In this document: positions 12,479 to 25,395 of the stretch, one piece after another
Layout of the letters: the number at the start of each line of letters is the position of its first letter
Numbering within the stretch: the stretch's first letter is position 1
Assembly (NCBI GenBank): GCA_008638375.1
Contig: CM018036.1
Location: 2,020,001 to 2,084,000, forward strand
Direction: 5' to 3'
DNA length: 64,000 nt
Source: Nyssa sinensis
Lineage: Eukaryota; Streptophyta; Magnoliopsida; Cornales; Nyssaceae
Notes under the pieces: model-generated
Database searches by the model: none
Seen by the model: the letters and a program-made list of their open reading frames with translations, nothing else
Told to the model about the DNA's origin: nothing
Made by a program: the position numbers and the translations under genes

Positions 12479-15400
12479 GCAACCTGAGATTGGTAATTTT
12501 CTTTTTTTTTTTTTTAAATTTTCCTTTACATTTTTGTTCATCAAAATTACATTAAATAGTGCTTTTTTTTTGGATTTTTTTTTTTAACAAAATCAGATAA
12601 ACCCTAAATTTTCGGATTTGTACTTGAGCCAGTTTGTGTATTTTATTTCTTCAAATATAAATGATTATTCTCATTATATTTGTGTTTTATTCTCAGATTT
12701 TTCCATATATTTTATTTATAATAATTATTCCAGGAAGATTCTTGGATTTCAAGTTATTTAAATTTAATACTAATTTATTTCTATTAATTAATTTCAAACT
12801 GAATTTTTTTTTATATTTTATTAACAGGATTTGAGGCTGAGGAGAGGAAGATCCCTGAAAATGAAAATGAATTAGTATTGGATGGTGGATTTGTGGTGCC
12901 TAACACCAATTCCTTTGGCCACTATTTTAGGTTCTGCTCTTTTCATACTCATACATATACATATACATATAAAGAAATATATAAACTGACAATGGATTGG
13001 ATATTCATGCTTAACCCTGCCTGATTTCAGCACATGACAAACACATCTCCTTTGATCTGCATATTTGATTTGGGTTTCAGCAGAAACTATCACATAACAA
13101 GAGGAGAAAGTGATTTATTTATATACCCATACTTGGAAGGAGATATGATGGTGTTAATTATTGACCCTTCAAACAAACACATCCAGAGATGCTTCCTTTA
13201 ATTGTACTTTTAATTTTTTTTAAAAAAAAATTGAAATAATGGATAATAAAAAAATGGCCAAAACCAAAAACCCAAGCTCATTTCACACCTTTTTGGCAAT
13301 TATTAGGGCAATAATTGTTCTTTGCCAATTGAAATGGATTGAGACAGTTGATCCTAATGATAACTTAATGATGATTACTATAATTAATATTATTGTTGTG
13401 ATCATTATTTTGGATGGGCCCAACTTCATACAAAAGCGAAAGGCCCAGCCCAAAATTCAGGGCTCTGTTTGGCTTAACGTGTTCCAATCCACAAGACCTC
13501 TAGATTGACCCAGTCCTAGTTCAAATTTGCAGCTCCATCAGAGCCCATATCCACCCTTCACCATGCTTCTCCATCTTAGCAACACAATGTTTTCTTAAAT
13601 ACCTTTCTGTCATGTTTTAGTTATTTCTAATTAGAATTGATTTAATTTGCAAATGTAAAACAGAGACTATGATGCTGAAGGTTCAAGGCAACCAGGTGTT
13701 GAGAACTTTTACAGGATCAATCACATCAACCAATCTTATGACTTTGTAAGCATTCTTCCATTAAAATCTCATTTGATTGTTACAAATTTTGAAATCAATT
13801 CTTGATTTTTTTTGTTTTCGTTTTTGTATGTTAAATTGAAATTGATAAATTGCAGGTCAAGAGGATGAGAGAAGAGTATGGAAAATTAGGACAAGGTGGA
13901 GATGAGCATATGGGAATGCTGTGAACTTCTGAATGATGTTGTGGATGAGAGTGATCCTGACTTGGATGAACCTCAAATTGAGCACTTGCTGCAGACAGCT
14001 GAGGCCATCAGAAAAGACTATCCCAATGAGGACTGGCTTCACTTGACTGGCCTTATCCATGGTAAATTTTCTGCTTTTTTTTTTTAATTAAGAAATAGGT
14101 GATTGAAAACCTAATAATTACTTGTGCGTGTGCTCACTCTAATTGGGTAGGGTGTTAAGATAGCTTCAAATAAATTATTGGTCCATTTTCTTAACAATTT
14201 AGGTTTGTAAAACAGTGATCTAACATGAAATGAGAGCACGGTTCTGAGAGGGTTTAGGTCTTCTTCCATTAATTCGGTACAAAGTTTGCACTTTCTCACC
14301 TTGTTGTCAAGGTTCTCACCTGTTTTGCGAATATGACTATATACCGTCCTCTCCATATATTCTCTACTCTTCCTCTAAAATAGTTCCACATAAATTGTTG
14401 GCGTATTGTCTAATAACTTAAGGTTTTAGCACAACTAATGATCTAATACGGGGAGTAAGTTCTTGTATTACTTAGATAGGACTTTGTTCGTGTAAATTTC
14501 CTTCTCCTATTCCTTTAATTCTATTGTTACACTTGTTTTTTATGCTTGTTACATCTTATATACAAAGAGCCCAGGACCTTGTGATATAATTTATTACTTT
14601 GACCTCGATGTTGCTGGCTAAGCTCATTTTGGGCTTTCCCATTGAATGGGCCGACCAAGGGCTGCCCAATTGTCCAACCCATTAATGAAACTCTTATCTT
14701 AATTTTTTCCATGGACTTGATGGTGGGACTTTATTGGGTTGAGTTCATATACATTGGTTAACTTAAGCTACTGCTGGTTTTAGATCTTGGAAAGGTTCTT
14801 CTTCATCCAAGCTTTGGAGAGCTTCCTCAATGGGCTGTTGTAGGTAAGCCTCATGTTTCATGTATTGAAGTCTATATCATCATACTTGTAGATCTTTGAT
14901 CATTCAATTTGATTATTTGAAATTATTGTTCAATAATGCAGGTGACACATTCCCTGTTGGGATGTGCTTTTGATGGATCAATCGTTCATCACAAGGTCTT
15001 TCCCCCACCACCCCCCCCCCCTAAAAGTTTTCCATTCAGAATCAGGAAAAAAATAAACATCATTAAAATAAAACCACCAACTTAAATTATATATTATTAT
15101 TATTATTATTTTTTAAATTTCTGAAACATTGTGGGGCTGCTGCTACAGTATTTCCAAGAAAATCCAGACCACAACAACCCTGCTTACAACACTAAATGTG
15201 GAGTTTATTCAGAAGGTCGTGGACTCAACAATGTGATGATGTCTTGGGGGCATGATGACTATATGTATTTGGTACTTCCTTTCCACCCTTTCTTGAATTA
15301 TTCATTTTTGTACAATCTTAGTGAATTTATGTTAAACAGCATGCCTGAGACTCCAGGCCACCATGGAGTCTGCTTAGTAGCAAGCGGACATACTATTTCC

Positions 15401-16321
15401 TGTGATTCGAATTTGCCAACTTTCATGTCACAATAAAGCAACCTTACTATTGCGACAAGGCCAGCTACTCGAATTTATATTGTGGTTGTGAAATTGTGAC
15501 ACTAACAAAATCTAGCTTGTGTGTGTTGCTTTTAGGTGGCCAAGGAGAATAATACTACTTTACCTTCAGCTGCTCTCTTCATCATCAGATACCATTCATT
15601 TTATGGTGAGTTTGAAAAAAGAAAAGGAGAAGAAGAAGAAGAAGAGTAATTCATTGAAGCACTTCAATTACAGGCAAAAATGAGTTGATTTTGAAGGAAT
15701 TGTTTTCATGTTGCAGCTTTACATAGGTCAGGAGCATATAAGCACTTGATGAATGAGGAAGATGTTGAGAATCTTAAATGGCTCCAAATATTTAAGTAAG
15801 ATTATTCATTTCTCTTATTTATTCTAGAAAATTGTTTACTATATAGAAATTGTTATTTCTTGCTTATTATAGGCCAAAAAAATTAATTTCTTTTTCTTTC
15901 TCTCTTTTTTTATTTATGTGCAGCAAGTATGACCTATACAGCAAGAGCAAAGTTCAAATTGATGTTGAAAAAGTCAAGCCATACTATCTCTCTCTCATTG
16001 AAAAGGTGAGCACCAATTTATTATCACCATATTCTTGAATTTCCATGGATATAAAAAAATAAAAACAGAAAAAAAAAAATTTATTCGATGAAGAAAATCA
16101 TGCTGCTCTTGTTTCCTGACAATTCTGTGGGATTTTATGAGAGTTTTTGGAATCATTTTTAATACCAAATAATACCCAAATCTCAAAGTTGTAACTATGA
16201 GCACTAATTGATTCCATTTTCATTATGTCAATTATTAGCATATTCATGGTCTATATTGCTTCTTGATTGATAATATATATGCATGTTATTGCAGTACTTC
16301 CCTGCAAAGTTGAGGTGGTGA
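12462..16321 (+). CDS. Myo-inositol oxygenase, eleven exons, two +1 frameshifts
   Basis: Myo-inositol oxygenase is a cytosolic di-iron enzyme that cleaves myo-inositol with O2 to D-glucuronate, feeding UDP-glucuronate for cell walls. Exons: 12462-12492, 12828-12930, 13664-13745, 13856-14061, 14784-14843, 14942-14995, 15149-15271, 15536-15605, 15717-15795, 15924-16005 and 16295-16321. Iron-ligand motifs are all present: [11 protein letters not shown] (His), LIHDLGKV (His-Asp), [10 protein letters not shown] (His), RYHSFYAL (His) and FNKYDLYSK (Asp). The C-terminus KLRW is typical. Extra bases near 13898 (before EMSIWECC) and near 14955-14961 (GDTFP region) break the frame. Without them the exons total 915 bases, 304 residues, the usual plant length. 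Introns 2 and 6 have weak donors (GTTCTG, GTCTTT). The gene is probably functional and the frameshifts probably sequence errors. Confidence 0.92.
14150..14760. repeat. Repeat-like segments in MIOX intron 4
   Basis: Two loosely similar blocks occur around 14168-14230 and 14390-14450. Each has an 'aaattnttgg' opening, a TTAACAATTTAGG or TAACTTAAGG stretch and a GATCTAA motif. Related strings appear at 19265-19330, 23262-23345 and 49780-49850, so this looks like a dispersed, decayed repeat. The family is not recognised. Confidence 0.3.
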
Positions 16322-19085
16322 AGAGTTGGGTGAATCTGGTATGTCACGCGACAATGTAACCTTCTATAATAATACTGTGTTACGTGTGTATTATGACCAC
16401 TGAAATATGTAGGGTCATAACACACATGACTTGATATTATTGAGAAGGCATATTGACATAGTAATGTACCGGTTTTATTAAAGAATTTTTAGAAGAGTTA
16501 AAAGTTCTGAACTCGTCGGAAATTCGTCAGGGTGATGATTGCCAGTGGTTGGTTAATGAAGACAGAGATAGGTTTCATTTCCTTTTTTACTTTGTAGTAT
16601 GATGTTGCAGTGAAAGTAGTATTGTAGCTATGGTTCCTATTATAGGGAATATCATCTTAGTCTGAACAAAACTGTTTAGGGTTTTGTGGTGTAATTTCAA
16701 AAGCTTGTGTGTAAAGATGTTGATTACTACATCCACTAATAATTGAGAAATTATTCCATCATTCTTGTAATGGTGACGGTTTTTATGATTTTAGTATTTT
16801 GTAAGATGCACATGAGACTCGTTGTATAACTAAAATCATAGACTCGTGAAATAACTTCTCCCAATAACTAATTAGCCAAATTAAAGGAGGGGCTTATGGC
16901 ACCATAATTGAGAAACAGGCATAGTATACAATGATTTGACACTATATTCCATACATAATATCAATGCATTTTAATCATGTCACTAGGTTGTATCTTTCGT
17001 GACGTGGTGCTTGGTCCGATATCAATTGTTATAGACATGATCAATATGCAACAAAATTTCAAAAACTAATGAAACAGTGTGAAATTAAGTCTTTTTAACT
17101 ATTTAGAATCGTAACAGATACATTCATAGTTTGTTATCTCTGGTACTTATGAAGTCCCTCTCATAACATATTATCCATAACAAGATTGATCATGAGACTA
17201 AACTAATTAAGCTAAGTTAATTCATCTCAAAGGAGTGCCCAAACTACTAAGATAAAAATGATCAATGTTCATAATGTTCCTCTCCAATCTTCCTGCATGT
17301 GAAATGATAGACAAAATCAAGAGACAGTTCTCAAAATTCTACTATAATCCATTCCTTTGAACAAGATTTGCCTTTACTAATTCCACTAGATTTATTAATT
17401 TTTCCTTCAATATATTTGCTCAACAAATGAAATCATTTGGCTTCTCTTCCATTGCATTGAAGCCAGCAATCTATTCCACAAAATATATTAATTGAGGCAT
17501 TAAAGATGATGGAGTCATCACTATTGAGTGTCAGTAAAACTTGAATCCCTATTTCTTTATGCCATAAAAGTCCTAATAGAGACGATGCCAATACATTCAA
17601 GGAGACTGTCTCGCCGCCAAGAAGAAAAGGCAAAATATGTATTTGAAATGCTAGGTAAAGCACAATGAATGATAGGGACGTCCAAACAGGCCCTAAATTT
17701 ATGCCAGGGTAGGTGGCTTGCATACCAGGTTATTGCAGCCCCTGGCCGAGGTTAAATTAGATTTGCAACTTGGGCAGACCAACTCAAGTCTGGCCCAAAA
17801 AATTACTAGATTAGAACTAGTAATTTTACATTGTCGGAACGGTCCTATATAGTAATTAGCGAGCCTGATTTGAAGTCGAGCTGGGCCTGGACAAGGGCCT
17901 TAGGAACCCATGCCTGGCTCGAGCCCAAGTTGCATATAATACATATATAGTATTAATTAATATGCATCGTTAAATTTTGGACTTCCAATAGATCTTGATC
18001 ATTGATTAAATGATATATATAAGATATGATTTTAGAGTTATTAGCAAAACCCAAACCCAACCGAAACTATATTAAACCCGAGCCCAACATGAATGAACTC
18101 GAATTTTTGAACAATCTAAAAAAACCCGACATTGGTTGAATTTATCTCGGGATGAACTTGGATTGAACTCATCGGACTTAAGCTTGGTTTGACTGGCCTA
18201 CATCACAAGTTAGGCCTAGACAATCCTCGAACCCAAACCGACCCGGCCTGGCTGAGTTGCAGCCGTAAGTCAAATTCAAATGGAAATAACTCGATGATAA
18301 GTTAAATTAATCTTGCTGCTTGGAACCCATAAGAAAATGTTACCTTGACTTGGCATAAACCTAAAACTTGCTCTTGCATCAGGAATCAAGATGACATTGC
18401 ACATTAATAATTATTTAAGAGGATATTTTAGGGTCAACTTACGTATATCAGATTAAATCTTTTTCTTCATGAAAGTTAGACTCACCGTTTAATCTCTAAT
18501 TGTTAACAATCGACATAGAAGAAACTCGAATTTAAGACGATTAAATTTTATTCTCAACATTTTCATCCGCTCGATCACACATCAAATGATCACTAACAAA
18601 TGCTTTGCACCTAATAGAAAATGAAACATACAATAAAATAGAAACTAAACAAATTCATATGACTTTTAACATCAGGACTCAAGTTCATTCTAGTCAATAA
18701 ATTATTTTTTTATATAATATAAATTCAGTTAAGCAAAAAAATCTTTTCCAACACATCAAGCAACGTAACCTTCCAATTAATAACATATATGTCCCTTTGA
18801 TTTCAACAAGTGATAACTTAGGGTTATTTTGGAGCTTGCGCCATGATTTAAATTTCATATCTTTCACAAAAAAAATTATATAAATCTTTTCTGATCAAGG
18901 AGAAGAAGTCAACTTATGAATTCAATTAATTAAGTTGCACAAAATACTCAAGAACCAAAAATTAACCTAATTCAACCCAACTCAACCCACCTCATTGGGT
19001 TCGGATTGGTTTGCATCAAACAATTCATAGAACCGATATATCATATGCTAAATTGCTAACACTTATGGGTTCATCAGTAGAGTCT
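16322..19085. other. Intergenic region with a G/C-rich repeat remnant
   Basis: The first few hundred bases are probably MIOX 3' untranslated sequence. From about 17730 to 18265 the DNA turns rich in phrases such as AACCCAAACCCAACC, CCCGAGCCCAA and GACCCGGCCTGGC, a composition I associate with decayed dispersed plant repeats. The two ends share GCAGCC/GGCC words, but I could not make a clean inverted repeat. No gene is seen. Confidence 0.4.
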
Positions 19086-19276
19086 CTATAAATATGGTCT
19101 GGGACATGGAGATTATTCGATAATCTTAGGATATCTATTACATTTTTTTATAAGCAATGGCAAGTAACTCTCCAAGGACTATTCTGGTGCCACTTCTCAT
19201 ATTCGCCATCGTTTTATCTCCCTGTGTTTTTATCGTTTTATTTCCTATGTTGTTAGTCTATTCTTTAAAAACTTAA
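19086..19276 (+). CDS. Possible truncated secreted-peptide ORF
   Basis: A TATA-like CTATAAATA lies near 19086. An ATG at 19157 opens a 39-codon frame ending at a TAA (19274-19276). It begins MASNSPRTILVPLLIFAIVL, with a basic n-region and hydrophobic core like a signal peptide. After about residue 24 the frame runs into AT-rich, repeat-like DNA (a TAAACTTTTAAGACAAT string and an ATATCAGAG near 19310). The natural mature peptide may therefore have been replaced or cut off. It could equally be chance. Family not recognised. Confidence 0.25.
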
Positions 19277-22200
19277 ACTTTTAAGACAATCGATGATCTA
19301 ACATAATATCAGAGTTTCGATTACGAAGGGTCTCGGTGTAATATTTGCATTCACTTACTGACTTTGTTTAGTTAGGATTAGTACTCTCACTCTTGTTCTT
19401 TGTTACATCAGTACTAGTATGCCAATTTTTTACATATAACACGTGAACTATTTTAATTGGGATACTTATAAATCGTATTTTTTTTCATGAAAATAAGAAA
19501 AAGAGTTGCATGAGTTAGTCTTTCACCTTGTATGATGTTTTGAGGACTCCCTTTTATATTTTTCATCTTTAATTAGTGAATCTTTTCCATTGTTATTAAA
19601 GATATATAGTGGCTCATATTGATTCATATTCTTCATTCCTAGCTCATTAATTATATGTATAATGTGTTTTGTTGTATTAGGAAAGTAATTATGGTAGTTT
19701 TCATGTCAAGGAACAGTAAAATGTTTACATGAAGCCAAATATAAGTCTGGCAAATAAAAGTTCAATTAAAAGTGATACTTGTTGGATGATTATCATAAAT
19801 TTACTCATATTCTTGATGACTTATTTATAATCTGATGCAAATAGAAAATAAACAATATGTGAGTTTAGAAAAAAAATCGACCAATTTTGTTTAAATATTT
19901 CTAACTTGCTTCGTTTCATATTTTATATCTTGCGTATATAAATGCGTTTTTAGGGTTTTTTTATAAGATGAGAAGCCGACTTTGTGTGAACTGTTATTAA
20001 GTGTAAAAAAGAGTTTTCGAGTTTGTGAATATTTGAATTTTGTAATATCTTCAATACATAATAGATATTTTCTAATGAAAATAGATCAATCGGACCTTCA
20101 GTTTATTCTAAGTGCTTTGGTTCTTTCAACGAGGGATAGTTCTCTTTAACTTCTATTCCTTCACTATTTGATCTTCCATAAAAATTAGACACAAAAAAAA
20201 AAAAATCCTCCCTCCCAAGTTATGAGATGTTATTGTTTTTGAATGCTTCAATTGTTACTACAGGGGTTGATTTGTCAACTTATATCAAAAAGGGCAAAAC
20301 AAAGTGGGAAAAATAGTGAATATTGTGTTTTGTTATATTAGGAAAGTAATTATGTAATTTCCATGTTAAGGAAATTAAATGATTACTTTCAAATTTTATT
20401 TAAAGGGTTCTTATATAAAAACCTAGTGTAGGTTTTTTTCTTCAAATTTTTGTACTAAAATTTACATTTTTAAATAATATATCATTAAATTATTGATGAT
20501 ATTTTAAATAATTATTTAATTTTTTGTCACATCATTTAAAATATAAATTTTGATACAAAATTTTAGAACATGTAACATTATTTTTTTCCATACTGTAAAA
20601 TATTTCTATCAAAAAATTATAATATCGCATTTGATATATAAGCATAACTAATACTCTTTCCGTCTTATTTTAAAGTTATTTATTATTATTCATTTTAAGA
20701 ATTTTATTTAAAAAATTAATGTACTTTTAAATTATAAATTTTTAAAACTATAATTTATTATACCCAATATAATTATGATTTACAATTAAATGAAGATAAT
20801 ATAAAAAATTTAAATAATTTTAAAATAATAATATAATATTTTAAAAAAATTAAAATATTCAAAAGAGACTATTATGTTAATAAGGAGAGTATCATTTTAT
20901 GTCATGTGATATAATATCTATGTCACATCATTTAATGGCATATGACAGATGACTGTTATAACGGGGTCCATGCTACTTTTCAAGCAGGTCCAGACAATTT
21001 TCCAAAATTCAGACGGCTGGTATTGTATCTATTTTTTCATTTTTCTAAAACCAAACTTTGAGATCACTGTTGCTTAGTTTTCCAGTGACTAGTTTTTCAA
21101 AGAGCTTAACGACTAGTCAAAGGAGAGCAGAAGGGCTATTTTGCAACAGATTTCAAAGGACATATCACAGCTTGCTTATAAATTTTTCATTCTTCACCAT
21201 TATTTTTGTGTTCAATTTCATCTTATCATATCAATTTTCTTTGCACTATATTTCTCAACAATCAACAAAAGAATAAAAACTATTACAACATAATAAAATG
21301 TAACAATTTGTCATGCTTGGTTGAATGTAACCCAAGATCTAATAGTTGATAATTTACAATCATAAAATAAATTTTGAAATCAAATATTTCAAAATTAAAT
21401 CAACAATATAAATAATTAAAATATGCAATCACAAATTTTTATCCAGTCTCGCCATAGCACAATCACGAGATGTTGCAACAAATTTCATCTGTGTCTCACA
21501 TAAATTGAAAATAGGCACAAAAAAAAAAAAAGTGACGCCACTAAAACAAATAAAGGAGAGATTTTTACTTCTCATATTAATACATTCTTTTATTTTTTTT
21601 TATAAGCATCTCTAAATTTTTCAAGCAAAACTTTTTAGGGTAAATTATATTAACTTTTTCTTAGATTTTTTATACTTATAAGACTTTTTCTGAGATTTCT
21701 GAAATGACACTGACATTCTCTTATTTTTATTGACAAACTATAATAACCTCCCCTCTAACTTTATTTTTTTTTTCAGAATGACAAAAATGACCATTTCATT
21801 TACTTTTTTTGGACTTTTTAAATTTTGACATTTTCTAACCTTTTTGATTTTTTTTTCATTTTATATATAAAAAATAAAATTAAAATAAATAACTTATATT
21901 TTTTTAGTCAAAGAATATTTTATTTAATATTTATTTGAACATGAAAAAAAAAGGGTCAAAATTAAAAAATTGTAAAAGAAAATGAAAATGGTATTTTTAT
22001 CATTTAAAAAAAAAAGATTGGAATGATGGTTAGTGTCATTTGAAAAACTTCAAGAAAAATCTCTATAATTATCAAAATTCTTTAAAAATATTAGTGTAAT
22101 TTACTCAACTTTTTATTATGATTCAAAGAAAGAAAGACATGAATGCTATCACATTTAGTATCAGAGAAACTCTTGACATTTTTTTGTTCAATAACACTAA

Positions 22201-22731
22201 AATATATGAGAGTCAAAATAGAGTTGGAGAAGTGGGAATAAAGGTTGCTTTTTTATGCTATCAAATTATGGGGAAAAAAAGTTGATTAATAGTGCAAACA
22301 AATGTCAACTCAATTCTCAAATTGCCTTTTATCGTGGTCTTTATGCGACTAGTCGGCAAAATTTGTGTCTACCTTATTAACTCTCAGCACATGCAAAGCT
22401 TTTCTCTTGCCCACAGCTCTCATTCATTACATATCTTCCCAACAACTTTCCCTGCTCTTAGTAGTTGGATCAACAAAATCATAAATTGTGCTTTGCCCTC
22501 TAAATGTCTTTGATTTGACACCTAAAAATCTTTAGTATATATCACCTTACAAGTGAAGTTGCTCTGATACTTCCACCTATCTATACACATTATACATGCT
22601 TTCAATGCTATATATCTACTTCTAAGACTCCATTAATGTAACTTCATCTTCCTGGGCTCACTCTCATTTTCTCTTAAAGGAGGTCTCACTCTTCAACTCT
22701 TTACTCTTAGCTCAAGCCATCTTTGTTGAAA
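19277..22731. other. AT-rich intergenic region upstream of the GDSL gene
   Basis: Long AT-rich DNA with many A and T runs. No exon, tRNA or structured RNA gene was recognised. Two strings, AATTATG(G)TAGTTTTCATGTCAAGGAA near 19685 and AATTATGTAATTTCCATGTTAAGGAA near 20346, are related and suggest a diverged local duplication. Bases 22500-22731 are the likely promoter and leader of the GDSL gene, with pyrimidine-rich stretches and TATATATC near 22608. Confidence 0.4.
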
Positions 22732-25395
22732 ATGGGTATGTATTATAGAGTAGCATTGGCTTTGATCTTTGCATTGGCATTAGCCACCGGCGGCCAAGCT
22801 CAGAACTCGACGACTCTCGTTCCGGCAATCGTGACGTTTGGCGACTCGGCGGTGGATGTTGGGAACAATGACTATCTCCCCACCATTTTCAAGGCTGATT
22901 ACCCACCTTATGGGAGGGATTTTGTGAATCATAAAGCTACTGGAAGGTTCTGCAATGGAAAATTAGCCACTGATATCACTGGTATGTACAAGAATTGACA
23001 ACACAATTCAGATTAGGCTCATATGCATCAAATTTTATACTAAATATTGTTACAATTTTTGTATTGCAGCTGATACTTTGGGATTTACCACTTACCCACC
23101 TGCATATCTTAGCCCACAGGCATCAGGGAAGAACCTTCTCATTGGAGCCAACTTTGCTTCTGCTGGTTCTGGTTACGATGACAAAACAGCCTATTTGAGT
23201 GTAAGAATTCATCTAATGGAAAATTTGTCAAACATATATGTTAGCTTTTCTAATAAATTAAACTTTTAAAGTAATTAATGATCTAATATGATTCCGATAA
23301 TGATAAATCTCTCATTCATTTGTTCAATACAAAATTTGCACTCTCACGATCTATAAAATTGTAAGTCAGTTGAGTCGAATCGAGCAATGAATTGTTCAAA
23401 TTGACTTATTAAAATAAATGACCTTAAAATTATGTTTAAGCCCGGAATCAGAAGCTAAAACTCTTAGTTTGATGTTTTAACTATTTTGAACATTGTTTGC
23501 AGCATGCAATTCCATTGTCACAACAGCTGCAGTATTACAAGGAATACCAGGGCAAGCTAGCAAAGGTCGCCGGCAGCGAGAACGCCGCCACCATCCTCAA
23601 GGATGCATTATATATATTGGGTGCTGGTAGCAGTGACTTTCTTCAGAACTACTATAGTCAATCCTTTCCTCTACAAAGTCTACACTCCTGACCAGTATTC
23701 TTCGTACCTCGTTGGAATCTTTTCCAGCTTCATTAAGGTATCTTGCTGTATTTAATTTTGAGGAAACTGCAATTCAAAAAACATTGGAATAGGTGTAAAG
23801 CCAGGCACAGTGCTGCTGCTCTGAGAACAGATACCATGTTCGTTGTCTGACCTTTCTTAATTGTGTTCACCAGATCTCAAAGGCACGCAGCACGAAATAT
23901 GATAGATATATAAGTGAAATTTTTTGACCGTATCTAGCATAATGAGGTGATAATATATTCATTCAATGGTATTCTGCCATGAATTATATGATTTGTTTTT
24001 TTAATAAAACATATTTTATGTGACAGAGTATTATTAGAAAGACGCATTAACATGTGGCTTATCAGATACGTTAATATCCTAAAAGTGAAATAACACTGGA
24101 ATAATTTTTTTTAAATTCAAATATTATTAAGATAAGCATCCAAAACCACAATAACTAAGTTAATCCTAATAAAATTTAAAAACTAAGAAAAAAATTTGGA
24201 TAAAATCAGAATGGAACTTTTTTGTAATTGAGCTCAAAATTGAAAACTAGATAATATAAGAAGAAGATAACAACAAATTGCAACTCAATCGAAATTTCCT
24301 ACAAAAAGTAATGACAAAAATACTATTTTTCAAAAATAGTAAAAACATTTAATTGAAGACAATTTGGCATAAATTTGCCTTCAGTTGCAACAAAGTGGCG
24401 AGTTTGGTGACCGAGCGATAAAAACCTGAGGATTAAAATTCAAGATCTCGAGTTCGATTCTCCTTTGTCTGATCCTTAACTTTAAGACTCTAAAATTAAT
24501 CGAAATGCATACAAATTCGCCTAGACATTCAGTTATCAAAAAAACAAAAATAACAAGTTTGGTCTATTGGACCGTCTCGAGTCAAAATATGGGATTTTGA
24601 GTAAGATTATATTGAGGTGTACAAACCCAAAACGTTTTTGAAACCGTATCAAGGACTTTTACTAGACAATTTAACTTCCATCTAAACTTCTTTCTCTCCC
24701 ATTCTTCCACTAGTTGTTTCTATGTCACCTTTTGGCTTTTGGCACATGTTCTACATCACCTTTTGGCTTTACATTATGAGTGACTTAGTATATAAATTGA
24801 ATTGGAAGTGTGTAATAGGTTGCCTTGTTTGACAAACAGGATTTGTATGGATTGGGAGCCAGGAGAATAGGAGTGACTTCACTCCCACCATTGGGTTGCC
24901 TTCCTGCTGCTATCACTCTGTTCGGATTCCATCAGAGCGGGTGCGTCTCTAGGATCAACAGTGATGCTCAAAACTTCAACAAGAAGATCAACTCAGCTGC
25001 AACAAGTCTCCAAAAACAATACCCTGATCTCAAAATTGCTATCTTCGACATTTTCAAACCCCTCTATGACCTTATTCGCAAGCCTTCAGATAGCGGTATT
25101 GAACAAGTTTTTCAAATTTGGTAGCTATGGACATGGAGTTGAAACTATATATCTTCGAATTCAGTATAAATATTCTTGTATTTTCACACTTCTGTAGGTT
25201 TTGCGGAAGCAAGGAGAGGTTGCTGTGGGACAGGTACAGTGGAGACGACAATATTCTTGTGCAATCCCAAGTCCCCTGGGAACTTGTAGCAATGCCTCTC
25301 AGTATGTGTTTTGGGACAGTGTTCACCCATCTCAGGCTGCGAATCAGATTCTTGCTGATTCATTGATCATTCAAGGCATCAACCTCATCGGATGA
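22732..25395 (+). CDS. GDSL esterase/lipase, five exons, two +1 frameshifts
   Basis: A member of the large plant GDSL (SGNH) lipase family: secreted serine hydrolases acting on ester bonds, with substrate unknown here. Exons: 22732-22981, 23070-23200, 23503-23737, 24840-25095 and 25198-25395. The start ATG gives a hydrophobic signal peptide ([17 protein letters not shown]). Catalytic blocks are present: [14 protein letters not shown] (nucleophile Ser), [27 protein letters not shown] and near the end [12 protein letters not shown] (Asp and His). Extra bases near 23656 and near 25277-25282 break the frame. Without them the exons total 1068 bases, 355 residues, a normal family length. Intron 3 (about 1.1 kb) carries a SINE-like element. 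The gene is convergent with the CHUP1-like gene to its right. Probably functional if the insertions are errors. Confidence 0.9.
24391..24560 (+). repeat. tRNA-derived SINE-like element in GDSL intron 3
   Basis: An A-box-like segment (TTTGGTGACCGAGCGATAAA, about 24403) is followed by a perfect B-box, GTTCGATTC, in the context CTCGAGTTCGATTCTCC (about 24447-24463). The segment runs into an A-rich end (CAAAAAAACAAAAATAA, about 24538-24553). This is the normal architecture of a plant tRNA-derived SINE. Target duplications were not identified. It lies in sense orientation within the intron. Confidence 0.5.

Noticed and set aside
1994..16321. MED6 and MIOX as true pseudogenes because of frameshifts
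   Set aside because: Both are widely conserved genes with perfect splice sites and otherwise intact conserved blocks. Single-base insertions that restore normal lengths, recurring across five genes, fit sequence error better than independent decay.
17730..18265. A defined DNA transposon with terminal inverted repeats
   Set aside because: The ends share words but do not form a convincing inverted repeat, so only a generic repeat remnant is reported.
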